A DNA stretch of 64,000 bases. It comes from Druceiella hillmani. Its lineage: Eukaryota > Arthropoda > Insecta > Lepidoptera > Hepialidae. Below the pieces are notes generated by a model, which was not told the origin of the DNA, did not search any database, and saw nothing but the letters and a program-made list of their open reading frames with translations. Positions 60,721 to 64,000 of this stretch are shown here, one piece after another; positions within the stretch are counted from its first letter, which is position 1, and each line of letters starts with the position of its first letter. The stretch spans positions 17,549,001-17,613,000 of the forward strand of contig JAYKKI010000037.1 of assembly GCA_039881145.1 (NCBI GenBank), given 5' to 3'. The position numbers and the translations under genes are program-made.

Positions 60721-62104
60721 GAGAAAAAAAAACAAATTCTTTTTCCAAAACCCACCAAAATAACTTCTAGGTACAATCAGTAATAAATATTTTACCTTTT
60801 ATAATGAAAATTAATTAATTGAAGTTCCTAAATCTTTATATCTAAAAACTTTAAATTGGGCGAAAGTAATAAAAGATATTAACCCGCACAAATCTGAAAA
60901 GAAAAGGGGTGTATCGTTTGAGAGGGCTTAGAAATATTTATAAAGATCTATTCTTATAAGTTACACTATGGATAAAACTCAAATATGTTTTTAATACAAT
61001 CTTAGGTGTTATATACTTAGTTTTGAAAAATGTGCAAGAAATATGTACCCAACCACAATTCGTTAGACTACTGGGCCTAAAGAAACGAAAGAATAGAGTT
61101 TTTGGAAATCCATGCAAAGATTGTAAAGAAACTACAGTAATGATTCTAGATGTTATATTTATTGAAATATGCACCATGTTTTAGGTTTATAAAAGTTACA
61201 GTAGGCAAGATATTAACATAGAGAAAAATTATTTTTTTTAGTTTAATGGTACTATGCTTATAAGCATCTAAATGTGTAGGGAACACTTGTAATGCGTGTT
61301 CTACTAGTGACAGATTATTTTCATTTTATTTTTCAGATAATTAAAATGCCGTGGACACGTTACAGACATGGAAAAGTTTACAAGGAGTGAAATAAATGTT
61401 GAAGCAAGTTTGCAATGGTTGTAATCGAAATATCTCCCAGCTGTGAGAAAATCTCAAAAATTAATTGTAAAATACTTACATGCGTCATAATCATCCACGT
61501 GGAATTTTACATTTAATATATACTTGATATTTAAAAGCACGGTTTTTACCCGAATCAGGTTACGCGAACCAGATAAATTATATGACGGTGAGGTGTTCAT
61601 TAATCAATGACATATAAACTGTAAAAAAACGTATCTATGGCAGCGCAAAAATCAATTCGATAACTCCAAATTAATGTGAATGTAGAGAAATGTAACTAAG
61701 ATTCGTCCAAGTAAATCAATGGAACCTAAAAGTAAGCAATAATGTTAATATGTGGAACTAAAATTTGCAATGAAAGTATTAGACTTAATAAGTTTTATCA
61801 TTTATTAATATAGTAAAATAATATTATTCCATATTTTTTCCATTCAATTGCTTACATATGAGGTACAAGCTACTACCACTTGAAATATTTTAAGTTTTCT
61901 TATTTTACAAATTCAGAGCTTTTTCGTCTCTTAAACTCGTGGGTAAAATATAAATAATATAAGTATTTAGATCTAAAATAGATTTCCTAATACAGTATTG
62001 CTTCTAATTAAGTTGTATCGCGCTAAGATTATAATTTACTTTACGTAAAATTAAAATTGCTCATAACCACGTTAGTTTTCTGCTTCCAAAAAGAGTTTCA
62101 AATA
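60721..62104. other. AT-rich non-coding stretch, nothing recognised
   Basis: A 79-codon minus-strand open frame ending at 60938 has no motif. Nothing else seen. Confidence 0.6.
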
Positions 62105-62140
62105 ATCGGCAAATAGGCACGTTACCTACCATTTGCCGAT
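62105..62140. repeat. Inverted repeat, 10-bp arms
   Basis: ATCGGCAAAT at 62105-62114 and ATTTGCCGAT at 62131-62140 around a 16-nt loop. Confidence 0.8.
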
Positions 62141-63355
62141 AACCGAAGGAAATTACCACATTGAAAAATAAAAGAGGACCTAAACTACTAACTTGGTTGA
62201 CTCCATACTGGATAAGATGAAGCCATGATTTGAAATTTTTGAACTGAACATATTTTTAATTGGCGAAAATGTTTACAGGAGTGGAAAACACGTAAGTATA
62301 TATGTGTAAATGGACACGACCTTGCTTCTTTTGTCAAATACGAAACTCACTTGAATCGGGCATATGACAGTTTTCATTAATATCATAGATTTAAAATACT
62401 AGGAAGACGAAAACAATTAAGAACGAGCATGATAATTAATAAGAACAATATTATGGGTTAGAAGGAGACAGAAATTTAAAAACCGTGAGATCAATTTTTT
62501 GCAACGAAGAGTGCATTTAGTGGCACGCAAGTGTTATATTATTGAAATCAGTGTGCTTTGAATAGTGGAGACGTATCCTTTTCTTGATTGTGCCACAACA
62601 CATCGAAATAATCAGGATAAATCCACATTTGGCAAATCATTTGTAAAGAGTTGATACAATAATTTTTGTTCTTATTTGCAAAAACCCGCACATAAACTAT
62701 TCATATTCGACAGTTTACCGAATGATATGCCTATTTACACGCAAAATAAAGGTATACATTAAATTATGATTTACAGAGTCTTTGTGTGAAAATGTTTTAT
62801 TTACGTTTACGCTTTTCCTCTTATCGATAAGTTTGTTCGAAATTAAATGTGCTTAGTATTTCTGAAAGCAATTTTGTATCGACACTAAATAATAAACAAT
62901 TAAAAATATTACATTTAATTTAAATTAAATATTTTTTTTCATATTTTCTTAAAGATCGGTTCATTAAATATTTATAACTTATTTTATATTATGAAACCAT
63001 TTGTAACATAAAAATTATTGTAAAAGTTTAATTTTTTGCTGAGAAATTAAACATTTTTTCTATTTACGCGAAGAACGACCAAAATATAATTTTTAGTTAA
63101 TTATTTCCAATAACTAATTAATTATTTTGTTTCAAAATATTCTAATTATTAATTTCAAAATGGTTCTCATTTTGATAAAACCTTTTTTTATTAAATTATT
63201 ACAAATAAAAAGTTATAAAAAATAATGTTTTAAAACTACATACAGGTTATGGACATCTTTTTCGATATTATTGAACACCACTAAACTTCCACTAACGTAC
63301 ATTTACGCACTCACAAACAATTCAATTTTGGTTACACGGAATTTGAAACTGAGGT
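62141..63355. other. AT-rich non-coding stretch, nothing recognised
   Basis: No gene or long repeat recognised. Confidence 0.6.
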
Positions 63356-63597
63356 AGTATATATAACAAGTCTACGCTTAGGAACAACCTGAGTGTCAGT
63401 CAGAATACATTGCAAGTACTTTGAGACTATAAACAATAGGTTCTGATATGTAAATACTCAAGTTCTAACAGCGTTGACGGATAGCAGTTGGAGGCAAATA
63501 GACGTACCATTTTCAGTGTATACTCGCATTTCTCTGTTACTACGGTCAGTACAAATGAAAAGCGAGTATTTTTGAGGACGTCTACCAGTTTGTAAGT
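63356..63597 (+). promoter_or_regulatory. Weak core-promoter and first-exon candidate
   Basis: TATATATAA at 63358-63366 lies upstream of an arthropod initiator match, TCAGTC at 63396-63401. The spacing (about 38 bp from TATATAA to the A of the initiator) is longer than the usual 30-31. A strong-looking splice donor (TTT|GTAAGT, GT at 63592) follows, with slightly less AT-rich DNA between. If real, it would be a non-coding first exon of a gene lying to the right of the window. Chance is a serious alternative. Confidence 0.15.
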
Positions 63598-64000
63598 AAA
63601 CATTTAAGAGTCAAAATATATAGCTATTCAATAATGATTCTGTATGTTCGAATTGATTATTCCTCAATTATTTGGAAATAATAGGAATAACGAATATATT
63701 ATAATACGTTCTGAGTAAAACTTAAGCTTATATACTTGTGGTTCACATTTGCCCTACACCATTCAAATGCATATATCACTATGATATAACGGCAAAACTA
63801 TTATATTAATTTGTAACATTGAAGCAGTTTTATAAAATAGTTATTACAGAAATTAATTTTTAATCGTTATTTACATCGTTTCATCATACCGAGATCAGGT
63901 TTAATACAATGGAAAAACCCAGAAGTGACAAGAACCTAACTTTTGTTTAAAAGACGTAATCGCTTACCGCTTAACTCTTCCCTGTGATTTTACTTCAAAT
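63598..64000. other. AT-rich end of window, nothing recognised
   Basis: No features seen. Confidence 0.6.

Noticed and set aside
1..64000. CRISPR arrays, bacterial operons, rRNA genes, organellar or viral insertions
   Set aside because: No regularly spaced repeats with unique spacers, no ribosomal RNA text, no dense coding. Composition and LINE content are eukaryotic throughout.

Overview
The window looks like an insect nuclear genome. It is strongly AT-rich (roughly 25-30% GC by eye), and open frames are short everywhere outside mobile elements. It carries many long (AT)n tracts and decayed LINE retrotransposons of Jockey/CR1-like type. Several dispersed non-coding repeats have phrases I recall as common in lepidopteran genomes: a head like CCGACTTCAAAAA-GGAGG, paired GGTTCCGTA/GGAACCC phrases, and TAGCTTTTGCCCG. 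I favour Lepidoptera from memory of those phrases and could not verify it. Nothing bacterial, organellar or viral was seen.

I found no host protein-coding gene that I can defend. The only sizeable coding signals are dead retrotransposons. The main one is a Jockey-type LINE on the minus strand at 22412-26689. It is bounded by a perfect 11-bp target-site duplication and keeps its poly(A) tail, polyadenylation signal, 5' UTR, ORF1 (gag-like, zinc knuckle) and ORF2 (endonuclease plus reverse transcriptase). Both ORFs are broken by frameshifts, stops, a deletion at their junction and lost key residues. A second LINE relic lies on the plus strand at about 58510-59945, and a short reverse-transcriptase scrap at 546-785.

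Layout: 0-8 kb holds a minus-strand repeat copy, the RT scrap, a second repeat patch at 5.1-5.6 kb and otherwise featureless DNA. 8-20 kb holds an (AT)n tract, a tRNA-derived SINE head at 13.2 kb, a 189-codon open frame that ends inside a dispersed repeat (probably not a gene), and a 39-bp tandem array. 20-31.4 kb holds a repeat copy with internal 158-bp duplication, a Z-DNA-prone GC patch, the full-length LINE, and another large repeat copy in opposite orientation to the one at position 1. 31-50 kb is mostly empty, with long (AT)n tracts, an old repeat copy at 39.8-40.3 kb, a tRNA-like patch at 46.1 kb and perfect palindromes at 43.9 and 49.2 kb. 50-64 kb holds three more foldback structures, a 53-bp tandem duplication, the second LINE relic and a weak promoter/first-exon candidate at 63.4-63.6 kb.

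The window reads as intergenic or long-intron DNA dominated by repeat decay. I did not find a new gene system. The least ordinary signals are the large inverted repeats (50.7, 51.9, 49.2, 43.9 and 53.4 kb) and the contrast between intact LINE ends and heavily damaged LINE ORFs.
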